NCBI RefSeq assembly: GCF_023015805.1
Contig: NZ_JALKBA010000004.1
Coordinates: forward strand, 1 to 64,000
Direction: 5' to 3'
Source of the DNA: Cellulophaga sp. F20128
GTDB taxonomy: Bacteria > Bacteroidota > Bacteroidia > Flavobacteriales > Flavobacteriaceae
DNA: 64,000 nt
The notes beneath the pieces were generated by a model. The model was not told the origin of the DNA, searched no databases, and saw nothing but the letters and a program-made list of their open reading frames with translations. Both the position numbers and the translations under genes were made by a program. Shown one piece after another: positions 26,427 to 36,436 of this stretch. Within the stretch, counting starts at the first letter, position 1; each line of letters begins with the position of its first letter.

Positions 26427-28055
26427 ATGCTATCTGTATCTAATTTATCTGTTCAATTCGGTAAAAGAATTCTTTTTGATGATGTAAACGTAACTTTTAC
26501 TCAAGGAAATTGTTATGGTATTATTGGTGCCAATGGTGCTGGGAAATCTACCTTTTTAAAAATTCTTTCAGGGCAAATAGATGCAACCTCTGGACATGTG
26601 CACTTAGAGCCGGGTAAAAGAATGTCTATTTTAGAGCAAAACCACAATGCTTACGATGACATTTCTGTATTGGAAACTGTGGTAATGGGGAATAAACCAC
26701 TGTATACGATTAAAAAGGAAATAGATGCCTTGTATGCAGATTACGACGATAGTAATGCAGATAGAATAGGGGAGTTGCAAGTTCTTTTTGAAGAAATGGA
26801 TGGGTGGAATACCGATAGTGCTGCTGCTACCATGTTGTCTAACCTAGGAATTTCTGATGAATTTCATCATACCAATATGGGCGATTTAGATTCTAAGCTT
26901 AAGGTGCGAGTACTGTTGGCTCAAGCACTTTTTGGCAGTCCAGATGTATTAATTATGGATGAGCCAACAAACGACTTGGATTACGAGACTATCAATTGGT
27001 TGGAACGCTTTTTGGCAGGTTATGATAATACCGTTATCGTTGTATCGCATGATAGACACTTTTTAGATGCTGTATGTACTTCGATCGGTGATATTGATTT
27101 TGGAAAATTAAACGTTTATTCTGGGAATTATACATTTTGGTATGAGAGCAGTCAACTTGCCGCAAGACAAAGAGCGCAACAGAATAAGAAAGCAGAGGAT
27201 AAAGCAAAAGAATTACAAGAATTTATTATGCGTTTTAGCGCAAACGTGGCAAAGAGTAAGCAAGCAACATCTAGAAAAAAGATGCTTTCCAAATTAAAGA
27301 TAGATGACATTAAGCCATCGAGTAGAAGGTATCCAGCTATAATCTTTGAAAGAGATAGAGAAGCGGGTGATCAAATATTAAATATTGAAAATCTATCTGC
27401 AACTTCTGAAGATGGTGATTTACTATTTAAGGACGTCAACATTAATTTAGCCAAAGGCGATAAGGTTGCTATTATCTCAAAAGACTCTAGGGCAACCACT
27501 GCTTTTTATGAGATTGTAAACAATAAAAAGAAGGCTACATCTGGTGAATTTCAATGGGGAATTACAACAACACAGTCTTATTTACCAGCAGATAATTCTG
27601 AATATTTTGAGAAAGGGATCAATTTGGTAGATTGGTTACGCCAATGGGCAAAAACAGAAGAGGAAAGAGAAGAAGTTCATATTAGAGGGTTTTTGGGAAA
27701 AATGTTGTTTAGTGGTGAAGAAGGCTTAAAAAAAGCTACCGTTCTTTCTGGTGGTGAAAAGGTGAGATGTATGTTGAGTAGAATGATGATGCTAAGAGCT
27801 AATGTGGTGATGTTAGATGAGCCCACAAACCACTTGGATCTAGAAAGTATTACTGCTTTTAATAATTCACTTAAAAACTTTAAGGGTACTGTATTGTTTA
27901 CGACACATGATCACGAGTTTGCGAATACAGTGGCCAATAGAATTATTGAGTTAACACCAAACGGAAGCATAGATAGGTATATCACTTTTGATGAATATAT
28001 GTCTGATAAAAGTATCAAGGAACAACGCCAAAAATTATATGGTTCAGAAGTTTAA
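26427..28055 (+). CDS. ybiT: ABC-F family ATPase (YbiT type)
   Basis: The 542-residue protein has two ABC ATPase domains and no membrane segment, so it is a ribosome-associated ABC-F factor. Walker A1 is GANGAGKST at 34-42, Walker B1 MDEPTNDLD, and the second domain has LSGGEKVR and LDEPTNHLD. The first signature is degenerate (L-D-S-K-L-K-V-R instead of LSGGQ), and the Walker A of the second domain (S-K-D-S-R-A-T-T) is also altered; both are known in the YbiT branch. The inter-domain linker is basic. ABC-F proteins rescue or regulate translating ribosomes; some give antibiotic resistance, but this branch is housekeeping. It has its own promoter. Confidence 0.85.
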   Translation: MLSVSNLSVQFGKRILFDDVNVTFTQGNCYGIIGANGAGKSTFLKILSGQIDATSGHVHLEPGKRMSILEQNHNAYDDISVLETVVMGNKPLYTIKKEIDALYADYDDSNADRIGELQVLFEEMDGWNTDSAAATMLSNLGISDEFHHTNMGDLDSKLKVRVLLAQALFGSPDVLIMDEPTNDLDYETINWLERFLAGYDNTVIVVSHDRHFLDAVCTSIGDIDFGKLNVYSGNYTFWYESSQLAARQRAQQNKKAEDKAKELQEFIMRFSANVAKSKQATSRKKMLSKLKIDDIKPSSRRYPAIIFERDREAGDQILNIENLSATSEDGDLLFKDVNINLAKGDKVAIISKDSRATTAFYEIVNNKKKATSGEFQWGITTTQSYLPADNSEYFEKGINLVDWLRQWAKTEEEREEVHIRGFLGKMLFSGEEGLKKATVLSGGEKVRCMLSRMMMLRANVVMLDEPTNHLDLESITAFNNSLKNFKGTVLFTTHDHEFANTVANRIIELTPNGSIDRYITFDEYMSDKSIKEQRQKLYGSEV

Positions 28056-28172
28056 TTGTTAAATTTCAAACAAAAGGTTTATTTTCTCTTGTTTAATTTC
28101 GTGATTATTGTATATTGTCGATAAATCAATGCATTTCATCGAAAAAATAACAATAATTTACGAAGGATATCT

Positions 28173-28727
28173 ATGAAATCCCCCTCATTATACCTACTTA
28201 TTGTGCTGTTTAGTTGTGGAACCTTAAGCGCACAAGAACAAAAGAAAACGACCAAGAATCAGGGAATGAACCCTAATTTTTCAATAGTTGAAAACACACA
28301 AGAATCTACAACTCACACAACGCTCTTAGCGGCTATGAAGGGTGCAGGTCTGGAAGATTTGTTGCGTAATGATGGACCCTTTACGGTATTTGCGCCTTCT
28401 GATAAGGCCTTTGGTAAAATTTCTTCTGCAAAGATAACAGAGCTTCTCAAGAGTGAAAATAAAAAGCAATTAAGCACTTTATTAACGTATCATATTATTG
28501 CAGGTAAAATTTCTGCTTCTAAGATTTTAAAGGCCATGTGCAACGGTAGCGGAAAAGCTTCTTATACCACTGTTCAAGGGAATAAATTAATAGCCACAAT
28601 GAATGGTACTGATATTATACTAACCGATTCTTTGGGGAATTCAGCTAAAATTATTGGTGCAGATGCAGAACAATGCAATGGGGTTATGCATATTATTGAC
28701 TCCGTAATTTTACCCAAACAAATTTAA
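28173..28727 (+). CDS. Secreted fasciclin-domain protein
   Basis: The 184-residue protein has a signal peptide (about 20 residues, ending TLSA-Q) and one fasciclin (FAS1) domain. H1 and H2 boxes are visible as G-P-F-T-V-F-A-P-S-D-K-A-F and N-G-V-M-H-I-I-D-S-V-I-L-P. Fasciclin domains mediate weak protein or polysaccharide adhesion outside the cell. A lone cysteine lies in the presumed signal peptide (FSCGT) and could make it a lipoprotein. Its end overlaps the convergent pheT by four bases. Confidence 0.88.
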   Translation: MKSPSLYLLIVLFSCGTLSAQEQKKTTKNQGMNPNFSIVENTQESTTHTTLLAAMKGAGLEDLLRNDGPFTVFAPSDKAFGKISSAKITELLKSENKKQLSTLLTYHIIAGKISASKILKAMCNGSGKASYTTVQGNKLIATMNGTDIILTDSLGNSAKIIGADAEQCNGVMHIIDSVILPKQI

Positions 28728-31150
28728 CGTAATTCTGCTCCCAATTTAGTTTCGTAATTGCTTCTTAATTTAGCCATTATCTTGTCTATCTGCTTGTCCT
28801 TAAGTGTGTTGTTTTCATCAGCTAAGGTGAAACTTACTGCGTAAGATTTTTTGCCTTCCGCTAAATTTTTCCCTGTAAAAACATCAAATAGACTCACTTC
28901 TTTTAGTAATTTTTTCTCCGTTTCAAATGCAATATCATACAGCTCCTTAAATGTAGTTTTGTTGTTTAGTAACAATGCAAAATCTCTTTTAACCGTTGGA
29001 TACTTAGAAATCTCTTTAAAGACTATGGCGTTTTCTGCAGCTAATTGAATTACAGTTTCCCAATTAAAATCTGCATATAAAACTTCTTGTTTTATATCAA
29101 AGTCATTCGTTATGGATGATTGTACTATCCCAAAATCAACAATAGTTTGTTTGCCAACTTTTAAAGATAAGCCTTCTTGAAAAATAGTATTATTTAAAGG
29201 GGCAGAAGTAGTCTTATCGATACCAAGTCGACTTAAAATATTCTCAATAGAAGATTTTAAGTAAAAGAATTCTGATTTATTTGGTTTTAGCAACCAATTG
29301 GCATCCTCTTGCTGTCCTGTTACAAAGAGAGACAAGTGTTTGTCTTCCTTTTTTTCTTCTGAATACTGGTGATATGTTTTTCCAAACTCGAAAAACTTCA
29401 GATTTAATTTTTTCCTGTTAATGTTGTGCGATATGGCTTCTAGACCACCAAATAACATAGATTGTCTCAAGACAGATAAATCTGAACTAAGCGGATTTAT
29501 GATCTTAACAGAGTGTTCGTCTTTAATGTTTTCTGAATAGTTGTTATACGCTATAGTCGTTAGGCTATTGGCCATTATTTCGAAAAAGCCTTGGCTTGCT
29601 AAATGGTTACCAATGACATTTTGTAACTTATAATCCTCAAATTTGGACGTTGTGGCTATGGACGCGTTTAACTTTGTAGAGAAGTTAATGTTATTGTAGC
29701 CATATACCCGTAATATCTCCTCTATGACATCTACCTGCCGTTTTACATCTATACGGTAAAACGGAATAGCTAATCCCATTCCCGATTCAGATACATTTTT
29801 AACTTTGATGTCTAAGGATGTTAATATAGATTTAATAGTTTCTCCAGATATGTTCTGCCCTATAAGTTTGTTTATTTTTTCATAGGTTAAGAATACCTCA
29901 TGATCTTCCACCTTTTTAGGATAAATATCAACGATGTCAGATGTGATATCACCACCCGTAATTTCTCGGATAAGAGAAGCGGCTCGGCGCAATGCAAATT
30001 CTACATTTTGGATATCAATACCTCTTTCAAACCTAAAGGAGGCATCGGTGTTTATTCCGTGTCTTTTCGCTGTTTTACGAATTGATACGGGATTAAAGTA
30101 GGCGCTTTCTAAGAAAATAGCTGTGGTATTTTCAGTAACACCAGAGCTTATTCCGCCATATACACCTGCAATGCATAATGGTTTGTCTTCATCACAGATC
30201 ATTAGGTCTTCTGCATGAATTTCTCTTTCTACACCGTCTAAGGTTGTAAATTTTGTTCCTTCAGCAATCGTTTTTACTTCAATTTTATTGCCTTTAATTT
30301 TATTGGCATCAAAAGCATGTAGAGGTTGCCCTAATTCATGCAATACATAATTGGTAACATCTACAACATTGTTAAGTGGTGTAAGTCCTATAGAGCGCAA
30401 TCTGTTCTTTAGCCAGTCCGGAGATTCCTGTACAATAATGTTGCTTATTGTTAGGCCGCAATATCTCGGTGCTGATTCATTATTTTTAACATCTACCGTA
30501 ATTTTTAGCGATCTATTTTCAACATTGAAATTGGTAACCGGTGGTGTAATTAATTCCTTTTTAATTTCCTGCTGTATTAAACCTGCTCTCAAATCTCTGG
30601 CTACACCAAAATGGCTCATAGCATCTGCGCGATTGGGTGTAAGTCCAATTTCAAAAATAAAATCATTTTCAATTTCAAATACGTCGGCACAAGGAGTTCC
30701 CGGAGTTAAATCTTGGTCTAGAATCATAATACCATCGTGGTTAGTTCCTAGTCCTAGTTCGTCTTCAGCACAAATCATCCCATAGCTTTCTTCGCCACGA
30801 ATTTTCCCTTTCTTAATTTTCCAGGCCTCACCATCCTCTGTATAAAGTGTTGTGCCAATAGTTGCAACAGGTACTTTTTGTCCTTCAGCAACATTTGGTG
30901 CGCCACATACTATTTGTAAAGGTGTAGTTGTTCCAATATCAACGGTGGTTATTTTAAGTTTATCTGCATTAGGATGTTTTTCACAATTTAATACGTGACC
31001 AACAACGATACCTTTTAATCCACCTGTAATGGTTTCGAAGGCAGTAATTCCCTCTACTTCCAAACCTAAATCTGTTAGTAGTTCCCCTGTCTTGTTTGGG
31101 TCCCAATCAATATTTAAAAACTGTTTTAACCAGTTGTATGATATTTTCAT
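28724..31150 (-). CDS. pheT: Phenylalanyl-tRNA synthetase beta chain
   Basis: PheT pairs with PheS (not in this window) to charge tRNA-Phe. The 808 residues show the normal order: N-terminal tRNA-binding OB domain (about 40-150, with H-P-N-A-D-K-L), B3/B4 editing domain (about 210-380), B5 domain (about 405-475), the synthetase-like core (G-Y-N-N-I-N-F and E-F-G-K-T-Y), and the C-terminal ferredoxin-like anticodon-binding domain (K-Y-P-T-V-K-R-D-F-A and Y-A-V-S-F-T-L). Length matches the family. It stands alone; the gap to leuB is about 300 bases. Confidence 0.97.
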   Translation of the reverse strand: MKISYNWLKQFLNIDWDPNKTGELLTDLGLEVEGITAFETITGGLKGIVVGHVLNCEKHPNADKLKITTVDIGTTTPLQIVCGAPNVAEGQKVPVATIGTTLYTEDGEAWKIKKGKIRGEESYGMICAEDELGLGTNHDGIMILDQDLTPGTPCADVFEIENDFIFEIGLTPNRADAMSHFGVARDLRAGLIQQEIKKELITPPVTNFNVENRSLKITVDVKNNESAPRYCGLTISNIIVQESPDWLKNRLRSIGLTPLNNVVDVTNYVLHELGQPLHAFDANKIKGNKIEVKTIAEGTKFTTLDGVEREIHAEDLMICDEDKPLCIAGVYGGISSGVTENTTAIFLESAYFNPVSIRKTAKRHGINTDASFRFERGIDIQNVEFALRRAASLIREITGGDITSDIVDIYPKKVEDHEVFLTYEKINKLIGQNISGETIKSILTSLDIKVKNVSESGMGLAIPFYRIDVKRQVDVIEEILRVYGYNNINFSTKLNASIATTSKFEDYKLQNVIGNHLASQGFFEIMANSLTTIAYNNYSENIKDEHSVKIINPLSSDLSVLRQSMLFGGLEAISHNINRKKLNLKFFEFGKTYHQYSEEKKEDKHLSLFVTGQQEDANWLLKPNKSEFFYLKSSIENILSRLGIDKTTSAPLNNTIFQEGLSLKVGKQTIVDFGIVQSSITNDFDIKQEVLYADFNWETVIQLAAENAIVFKEISKYPTVKRDFALLLNNKTTFKELYDIAFETEKKLLKEVSLFDVFTGKNLAEGKKSYAVSFTLADENNTLKDKQIDKIMAKLRSNYETKLGAELR

Positions 31151-31453
31151 TCTTGAAATTTAAGACGCCAAAGATAGAACAATGAACATAGAGTTTCAAC
31201 AGATATTTTAATCAATTTATAAATGATTTGTGAAGCCCAAGACCGAGTTTGGTGTTGGAGTTAGGAAATAGCTGGTAATTCATTCAAATATTTAAGGAAT
31301 AGTGGTAGGGGGTAACACCTTTTCTGTGCAACGGCTGTTGGGTGAAGTAATTTTTGTTGCAACTGTTTTAAAACACTTTCTTTTACTTTGCAGCCCGTAA
31401 AATTAAAACAATTAAAATGGGCAATATCTATTTATGTTTAAAGTACATAACTC
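31151..31453. other. Spacer with an orphan plus-strand promoter
   Basis: This 303-base gap between pheT and leuB holds no confident gene. A promoter-like TTG (31354-31356) followed by TTACTTTGCA around 31383-31392 points to the plus strand. About 25 bases further, ATG at 31417 opens a 14-codon frame (M-G-N-I-Y-L-C-L-K-Y-I-T-L-K) that ends at 31461, just over the end of leuB. It may be a relic of a lost gene or a small RNA promoter. Nothing else stands out. Confidence 0.4.
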
Positions 31454-32572
31454 TTAAATAATAGTAGATTTTCCTAAGCCAATATTTTCATCATTTAGAT
31501 TTAAAAATTCATCGGTATCTACAATACTATTTGCAATATAGTCGCCAACATAATTGGTTCCAAAATTACTTTTAGGATTTAAATCTGGAGTTACCACCTT
31601 ATTATTTATTGCGTTTTCTACAGCTAAATGAATGGCTTGTGCCTCTTCATCTAAACCAAAATGTTCTAAAAGCATAGCGGCTGACAATATGGATGCGATT
31701 GGGTTGGCTATATTTTTACCAGCTGCCTGTGGATAAGATCCGTGAATAGGTTCAAACATCGCTTTGTCTGCCCCAATAGATGCAGAGGCTAGCAGCCCTA
31801 TAGATCCACCAATAACGCTGGCTTCATCAGAAATAATATCCCCAAACATGTTGCTTGTTAGGATAACATCAAATTGAGAAGGATTTAAAATCATTTGCAT
31901 AGCGGCATTATCTATAAATAGAAAATTTAAAGCAACTTCAGGGTAACTTGCACTAATTCGGGTTACTACTTTTCGCCATAATCTAGAGGACTCTAAGACA
32001 TTGGCTTTATCAATTAACGTTAGCTTCCCGCTTCTACTTTTTGCGGCCTTAAAAGCTAAGTGGGTAATTCTACTAATTTCTTTTTCAGAATATTCGCAGA
32101 GATCGGAAGCCACTGTGCCGTCTTCACTTAATTTCTTTTCTCCAAAATAAATTCCGCCTGTTAACTCTCTGTAAATGATAAAATCAACCCCAGAGATAAT
32201 TTCTTTTTTTAATGGAGATCTGTCTATTAAACTTTGATAGACGCGAACGGGTCTTATGTTGCTAAAAAGCCCTAATTCTTTTCTAAGCTTAAGCAGGCCC
32301 TGTTCAGGTCTTACTTTAGCACTAGGGTCGTTATCATATTTTGGAGAACCGATGGCACCGAAAAGGATGGCATCTGAATTTTTACAGATGGCTAAAGTGC
32401 TATCTGGTAATGAATCTCCGGTTTTTTCAATAGCATGTGCCCCAACAATGGCAGCTGTGTATGTAAAATGATGATTAAAAGTTACCTCTACAGATTGAAG
32501 GCACTTTACAGCTTGAGCTAGAACTTCTGGTCCAACACCATCACCACCAAGAAGGGCTATTTTTAAGTTCAT
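31454..32572 (-). CDS. leuB: 3-isopropylmalate dehydrogenase
   Basis: LeuB oxidatively decarboxylates 3-isopropylmalate in leucine synthesis, using NAD+. The 372 residues carry the N-terminal GGDGVGPEV, the R-E-L-T-G-G-I-Y-F-G substrate loop, D-K-A-N-V-L, the acidic metal site N-M-F-G-D-I-I-S-D-E, and E-P-I-H-G-S followed by I-A-N-P-I-A-S, which selects NAD. Length is about 10 residues longer than usual at the C-terminus. Its start codon abuts the end of leuA (no spacer), so the two are co-transcribed. leuC and leuD are not in the window. Confidence 0.95.
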   Translation of the reverse strand: MNLKIALLGGDGVGPEVLAQAVKCLQSVEVTFNHHFTYTAAIVGAHAIEKTGDSLPDSTLAICKNSDAILFGAIGSPKYDNDPSAKVRPEQGLLKLRKELGLFSNIRPVRVYQSLIDRSPLKKEIISGVDFIIYRELTGGIYFGEKKLSEDGTVASDLCEYSEKEISRITHLAFKAAKSRSGKLTLIDKANVLESSRLWRKVVTRISASYPEVALNFLFIDNAAMQMILNPSQFDVILTSNMFGDIISDEASVIGGSIGLLASASIGADKAMFEPIHGSYPQAAGKNIANPIASILSAAMLLEHFGLDEEAQAIHLAVENAINNKVVTPDLNPKSNFGTNYVGDYIANSIVDTDEFLNLNDENIGLGKSTII

Positions 32573-33745
32573 TTATGCTGTTATTTCAATTTTAATACCG
32601 CAAACATTGATAATTTCATGGATGTCTTCATCTACAATTTCTTTTTTCCTGTCAGCAAAATTTAAAAACTCTTTGTAAACAATATCCAGCTGTACTTTGG
32701 TAAGTTCATAGCCTATATTTTTTGATCTATAAGCCAATGCAGCTCTACCGCTTCTGGCTGTAAGGACAATAGAAGACTCATTTACACCTACATCAGCAGG
32801 ATCAATTATTTCGTAAGTCTCACGATTTTTAATAACACCATCTTGGTGTATGCCAGAGCTATGCGCAAAAGCATTAGAGCCAACAATAGCTTTGTTTGGT
32901 TGTACCGGCATTCCCATTTTACTAGAAACCATTAAGCTGGTATCGTATAATAATTTGCTATTGATATCGGTATCTAAATTAAGGTTAGGGTGCTGTCTTA
33001 ATATCATCACCACCTCTTCTAGAGAAGTGTTGCCAGCGCGTTCTCCAATACCATTTATGGTACATTCAATTTGTCTTGCACCATTAATTACACCTGCAAT
33101 AGAGTTTGCTGTGGCTAACCCTAAATCATTGTGGCAATGACAAGATAAAACGGCTTTTTCTATGCCGCTTACATTTTCATATAAATATTTTATTTTTGCG
33201 CCGTATTCATCGGGCAAGCAATACCCCGTAGTATCTGGGATGTTCAATACTGTTGCACCTGCTTTTACTACTGCCGAGCATATTTTGGCTAAAAATTCGT
33301 TATCTGTTCTTCCTGCATCCTCCGCATAAAATTCCACATCCTCTACAAATGTCTTTGCATAAGTAACAGCAGCAACCGCTCTTTCTATAATGAGTTCTCT
33401 ATTAGAGTTGAATTTATGCTTTATATGTGAGTCCGAAGTACCAATACCCGTGTGTATTCGAGGTCTTTTTGCATATTTTAATGCTTCTGCGGCAACTTCT
33501 ATATCTTTTTTTACTGCCCTTGTTAGTCCGCAAACCGTGGCGTTCTTTATTAATTTTGAAATTTGCATAACAGAATTAAAATCACCAGGACTAGAGATTG
33601 GGAAGCCTGCTTCAATAACATCAACGCCCAAAAGATCTAAGCGTTCGGCTATGATTAGTTTTTGTTCTACATCTAATTTACAGCCTGGAACCTGTTCACC
33701 ATCTCTTAATGTGGTATCGAAAATTTGAACTTTATCTTTACTCAT
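32573..33745 (-). CDS. leuA: 2-isopropylmalate synthase-type enzyme lacking the regulatory domain
   Basis: This protein belongs to the HMGL-like acyltransferases that condense acetyl-CoA with a 2-oxo acid. It has DTTLRDGEQ at 10-18, the metal ligands H203/H205 in SCHCHND, and the G-N-T-S-L-E-E motif. At 390 residues it has the catalytic barrel and linkers but no C-terminal LeuA dimer/allosteric domain (standard LeuA is 500 or more), so leucine feedback through that domain is impossible. Coupling to leuB supports isopropylmalate synthase, but homocitrate- or citramalate-type specificity cannot be excluded. A promoter-like element precedes it. Confidence 0.82.
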   Translation of the reverse strand: MSKDKVQIFDTTLRDGEQVPGCKLDVEQKLIIAERLDLLGVDVIEAGFPISSPGDFNSVMQISKLIKNATVCGLTRAVKKDIEVAAEALKYAKRPRIHTGIGTSDSHIKHKFNSNRELIIERAVAAVTYAKTFVEDVEFYAEDAGRTDNEFLAKICSAVVKAGATVLNIPDTTGYCLPDEYGAKIKYLYENVSGIEKAVLSCHCHNDLGLATANSIAGVINGARQIECTINGIGERAGNTSLEEVVMILRQHPNLNLDTDINSKLLYDTSLMVSSKMGMPVQPNKAIVGSNAFAHSSGIHQDGVIKNRETYEIIDPADVGVNESSIVLTARSGRAALAYRSKNIGYELTKVQLDIVYKEFLNFADRKKEIVDEDIHEIINVCGIKIEITA

Positions 33746-33795
33746 TTTATTTGTCTAATTTTGGGATGCTATACGAATATATAGTCTACTATTGT

Positions 33796-33826
33796 TAAAC
33801 TTAGGATTAAGAAAAAGCATTTACAA
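33796..33826 (-). promoter_or_regulatory. Putative leuA promoter
   Basis: On the minus strand, TTG (33826 to 33824), 20 bases, then TAAGTTTA (33803 to 33796). It matches TTG-N20-TAnnTTTG in all but the last base. No T-box or leader peptide was seen. Confidence 0.35.
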
Positions 33827-33891
33827 CGTTTAAGCAGTTTTTGACTATGTTAAAATGCTTAAAATCAAATATTTAAATTCATTTTTTTACG

Positions 33892-35436
33892 ATGACAACT
33901 CAGCATAAAGATGCCTTATTTGTATTGGTTAAGTCACTTTCAAAATCAGAAAAACGTCAATTTAAATTGTACGTTGGTCGATTGGGGGTGAATACTGATG
34001 CCAAATTTTTAGCACTTTTCAATCTTTTAGATAAAACAAAAACCTATAGTGAAAGAATTATTTTAGATAGTGGCATTGTTAAAAAAGCCCAACTGTCTAA
34101 TTTAAAAGCGCATTTGTACAAACAGATTTTGGTTAGTTTGCGATTAAACCCCGTAAATCAGAATATTCGTGTGCAAATACGAGAACAGCTAGATTTTGCA
34201 ACCATTTTATACCACAAAGGCTTGTACAAGCAAAGTTTAAAAATTCTAGACAAGGTTAAAACATTAGCTATAGAAAATGAAGAGAAGAATATAGCGTATG
34301 AAATTGTTGAGCTCGAAAAAATAATTGAAACCCAATACATTACACGGAGTATCCCCGATAGGGCCGATGAATTGGCGATTCAGGCCAAAGAACTTTCTGC
34401 ACATAATGTAATGACAAGTAAACTGAGTAATTTGTCTTTGCAATTGTACGGAATGATGCTGAAAGTAGGTTATGTGCGCAGTGATGAAGATTTAAAGAAA
34501 GTGCGTACTTACTTTAATGATCATTTGCCTATTTACAATATTGAAGATTTAGGTTTTCGAGAAAAATTGTGGTTGTATAAAGCCTATTTGTGGTACAGTT
34601 TTTTAACGCAAGATTTCTTGTCATGCTATAAATATGCTAACAAATGGGTAGATCTTTTTTATGAAAATAAGGAAATGATCTACCTGAATCCAGTTTTCTT
34701 TTTAAAGGGAAATAATTATTTGTTAGAATCTTTATTTTACGTAAAATACAACTCTCAGTTTAAATCTAACTTACTGAAGTTAGAAAACATGATAGAGAGT
34801 AAAAACTTTCCTAAGAATGACAATATAGCTTCTCTAGCCTTTATCTATTTAAATTCAAACAAACTAAACCTACATTTTTTAGAAGGTACTTTTAAAAAGG
34901 GATTGTATTTGGTTCGGATTGTAGAATATGGTATAAATAAACACAAAGATAGGATAGACGAACATCATATCATGTTGTTATATTATAAGTGTGCTTGTTT
35001 ATATTTTGGTGTGGGAGATAATAAAACTTGTATTCAATACCTAAAGAAAATTATAAATAATAAGAATTTAAAAATGCGAGAAGACCTAATGTGTTTTGCA
35101 CGTGTTCTAAGTCTTGTTGCTCATTATGAAGCTGGAATGGATTACCATCTAGAGGTACAGCTTAAAAGCACTTATAAGTTCTTAATAAAGATGAACGACC
35201 TCCACGAAGTGCAGAAAGAAATGATTAAGTTTTTAAGAAACCTAAGAGATATTTATCCTACGGACCTGCATAATGAATTTAAAAAATTACATACAGAACT
35301 GAAGAAATATGAAAATCACCCTTATGAGAAAAGAGCATTTTTATATTTGGATATTATTTCCTGGTTAGAAAGTCATTTACAAGGTAAACCGGTAGGGGAG
35401 ATCGTCCGCGAAAAAGCAATGAAACTCAGTCGCTAG
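33892..35436 (+). CDS. TPR-like cytoplasmic protein, conserved in Bacteroidota
   Basis: I recognise this 514-residue protein only as a conserved hypothetical of Flavobacteriaceae. It has no signal peptide or membrane span. It is almost wholly helical and resembles degenerate tetratricopeptide repeats (for example L-Y-K-Q-S-L-K-I-L-D-K-V-K-T-L and L-L-Y-Y-K-C-A-C-L-Y-F-G). The N-terminus (K-S-L-S-K-S-E-K-R-Q-F-K-L-Y) is basic and well ordered. A scaffolding role is a guess. It is monocistronic and divergent from leuAB. Confidence 0.7.
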   Translation: MTTQHKDALFVLVKSLSKSEKRQFKLYVGRLGVNTDAKFLALFNLLDKTKTYSERIILDSGIVKKAQLSNLKAHLYKQILVSLRLNPVNQNIRVQIREQLDFATILYHKGLYKQSLKILDKVKTLAIENEEKNIAYEIVELEKIIETQYITRSIPDRADELAIQAKELSAHNVMTSKLSNLSLQLYGMMLKVGYVRSDEDLKKVRTYFNDHLPIYNIEDLGFREKLWLYKAYLWYSFLTQDFLSCYKYANKWVDLFYENKEMIYLNPVFFLKGNNYLLESLFYVKYNSQFKSNLLKLENMIESKNFPKNDNIASLAFIYLNSNKLNLHFLEGTFKKGLYLVRIVEYGINKHKDRIDEHHIMLLYYKCACLYFGVGDNKTCIQYLKKIINNKNLKMREDLMCFARVLSLVAHYEAGMDYHLEVQLKSTYKFLIKMNDLHEVQKEMIKFLRNLRDIYPTDLHNEFKKLHTELKKYENHPYEKRAFLYLDIISWLESHLQGKPVGEIVREKAMKLSR

Positions 35437-35737
35437 ACTTGGGAGATCTATTCGGATTTAATTGAGAATTGAAAAATAGGGTTGTATGGGGGCATTAGGG
35501 CAACTCATATACCTCAAGTCCTTGATAGTGATTGCAAAAGAATGTACTTCTGGAATAACATTACGTAATAGGTTACCATAAACTGACTTACGCGTACAGC
35601 AATTACTTCAATGTCCTTTTTTATCGGTTTCGTAATAGGTATCCATAGAATTATAGGATCTACTGGAAGAAAACAAATACGAATAAAGTATTAGTAGATT
35701 TTTTATTTGGATTTGTTTTATCTAAACGTTGTGAAAA
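35437..35737. other. Spacer with an imperfect hairpin only
   Basis: This 301-base gap has no convincing gene. Its right part (about 35667-35721) contains an imperfect inverted repeat (AAAACAAATACG... against ...GGATTTGTTTTA) that could end transcripts from either side. A 31-codon open frame starting near 35487 has no recognisable product. Confidence 0.4.
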
Positions 35738-36436
35738 TTACAAACAGGCATCCCATACAGGATCTTTAGGTAGGGGAGCTATTAGTTCTAAGGGCTCCTT
35801 TTTCACTGGATGAATAAAGGAGAGTTTCCGAGCATGTAAGTGTATGCCTCCATCTTTATTACTTCGGTCAAATCCATATTTTAAATCGCCTTTTATAGGG
35901 CACCCTATAGCCGTTAATTGGGATCTAATTTGATGATGTCTTCCGGTTTTTAAATCAATTTCTAGCAAAAAGTAAGAATCTAATTTCTTTAAGAGGGTAT
36001 ACTCTAGAATGGCTTGCTTGCTATCTGGGACTTCATTGATATGTGCGTAAGATTTATTTTGTTTGGGATTTCGCTTCAGCCAATGGGTTAGTGTCTCTTT
36101 GGTATTTTTTGGTTTTTGTTTTACAATGGCCCAATAGGTCTTTTTAGCGTCTTTCTCCGCAAATAATTTATTTAAACGAGGTAGGGCTTTCGAGGTTTTG
36201 GCAAAAACAACAATACCGGTTGTAGGCCGATCTAATCTATGGGCAACACCTAAGTATACATTGCCGGGTTTATTGTATTTTTCTTTGATATAAGCTTTAA
36301 CAATATCGCTGAGTGGGGCATCTCCTGTTTTATCTCCTTGAACAATATCACCCACTCGTTTATTTATAGCAATTAGGTGGTTGTCTTCAAACAAAACTTG
36401 AAGATTTTTTGGGGTTGAAATTTCTTTAATAGACAA
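35738..36436 (-). CDS. RluA-family pseudouridine synthase
   Basis: The 232-residue enzyme isomerises uridine to pseudouridine in rRNA or tRNA. The catalytic stretch is HRLDRPTTG at 66-74 with the nucleophile D69; L-K-T-G-R-H-H-Q-I-R follows near 163-172, and L-H-A-R-K-L-S-F near the end. It lacks the N-terminal S4 domain, so it is like the short RluA or TruC types. The exact target base cannot be assigned. It lies 353 bases downstream of panB on the same strand, with a non-coding gap between, so operon membership is unlikely. Confidence 0.9.
   Translation of the reverse strand: MSIKEISTPKNLQVLFEDNHLIAINKRVGDIVQGDKTGDAPLSDIVKAYIKEKYNKPGNVYLGVAHRLDRPTTGIVVFAKTSKALPRLNKLFAEKDAKKTYWAIVKQKPKNTKETLTHWLKRNPKQNKSYAHINEVPDSKQAILEYTLLKKLDSYFLLEIDLKTGRHHQIRSQLTAIGCPIKGDLKYGFDRSNKDGGIHLHARKLSFIHPVKKEPLELIAPLPKDPVWDACL

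Noticed and set aside
31417-31461. 14-codon frame as a leader peptide of leuA
   Set aside because: It is on the opposite strand to leuAB and lies at the far (3') end of the operon.
35667-35721. Insertion-sequence end
   Set aside because: The inverted repeat is imperfect, no transposase is near and there are no target duplications visible.
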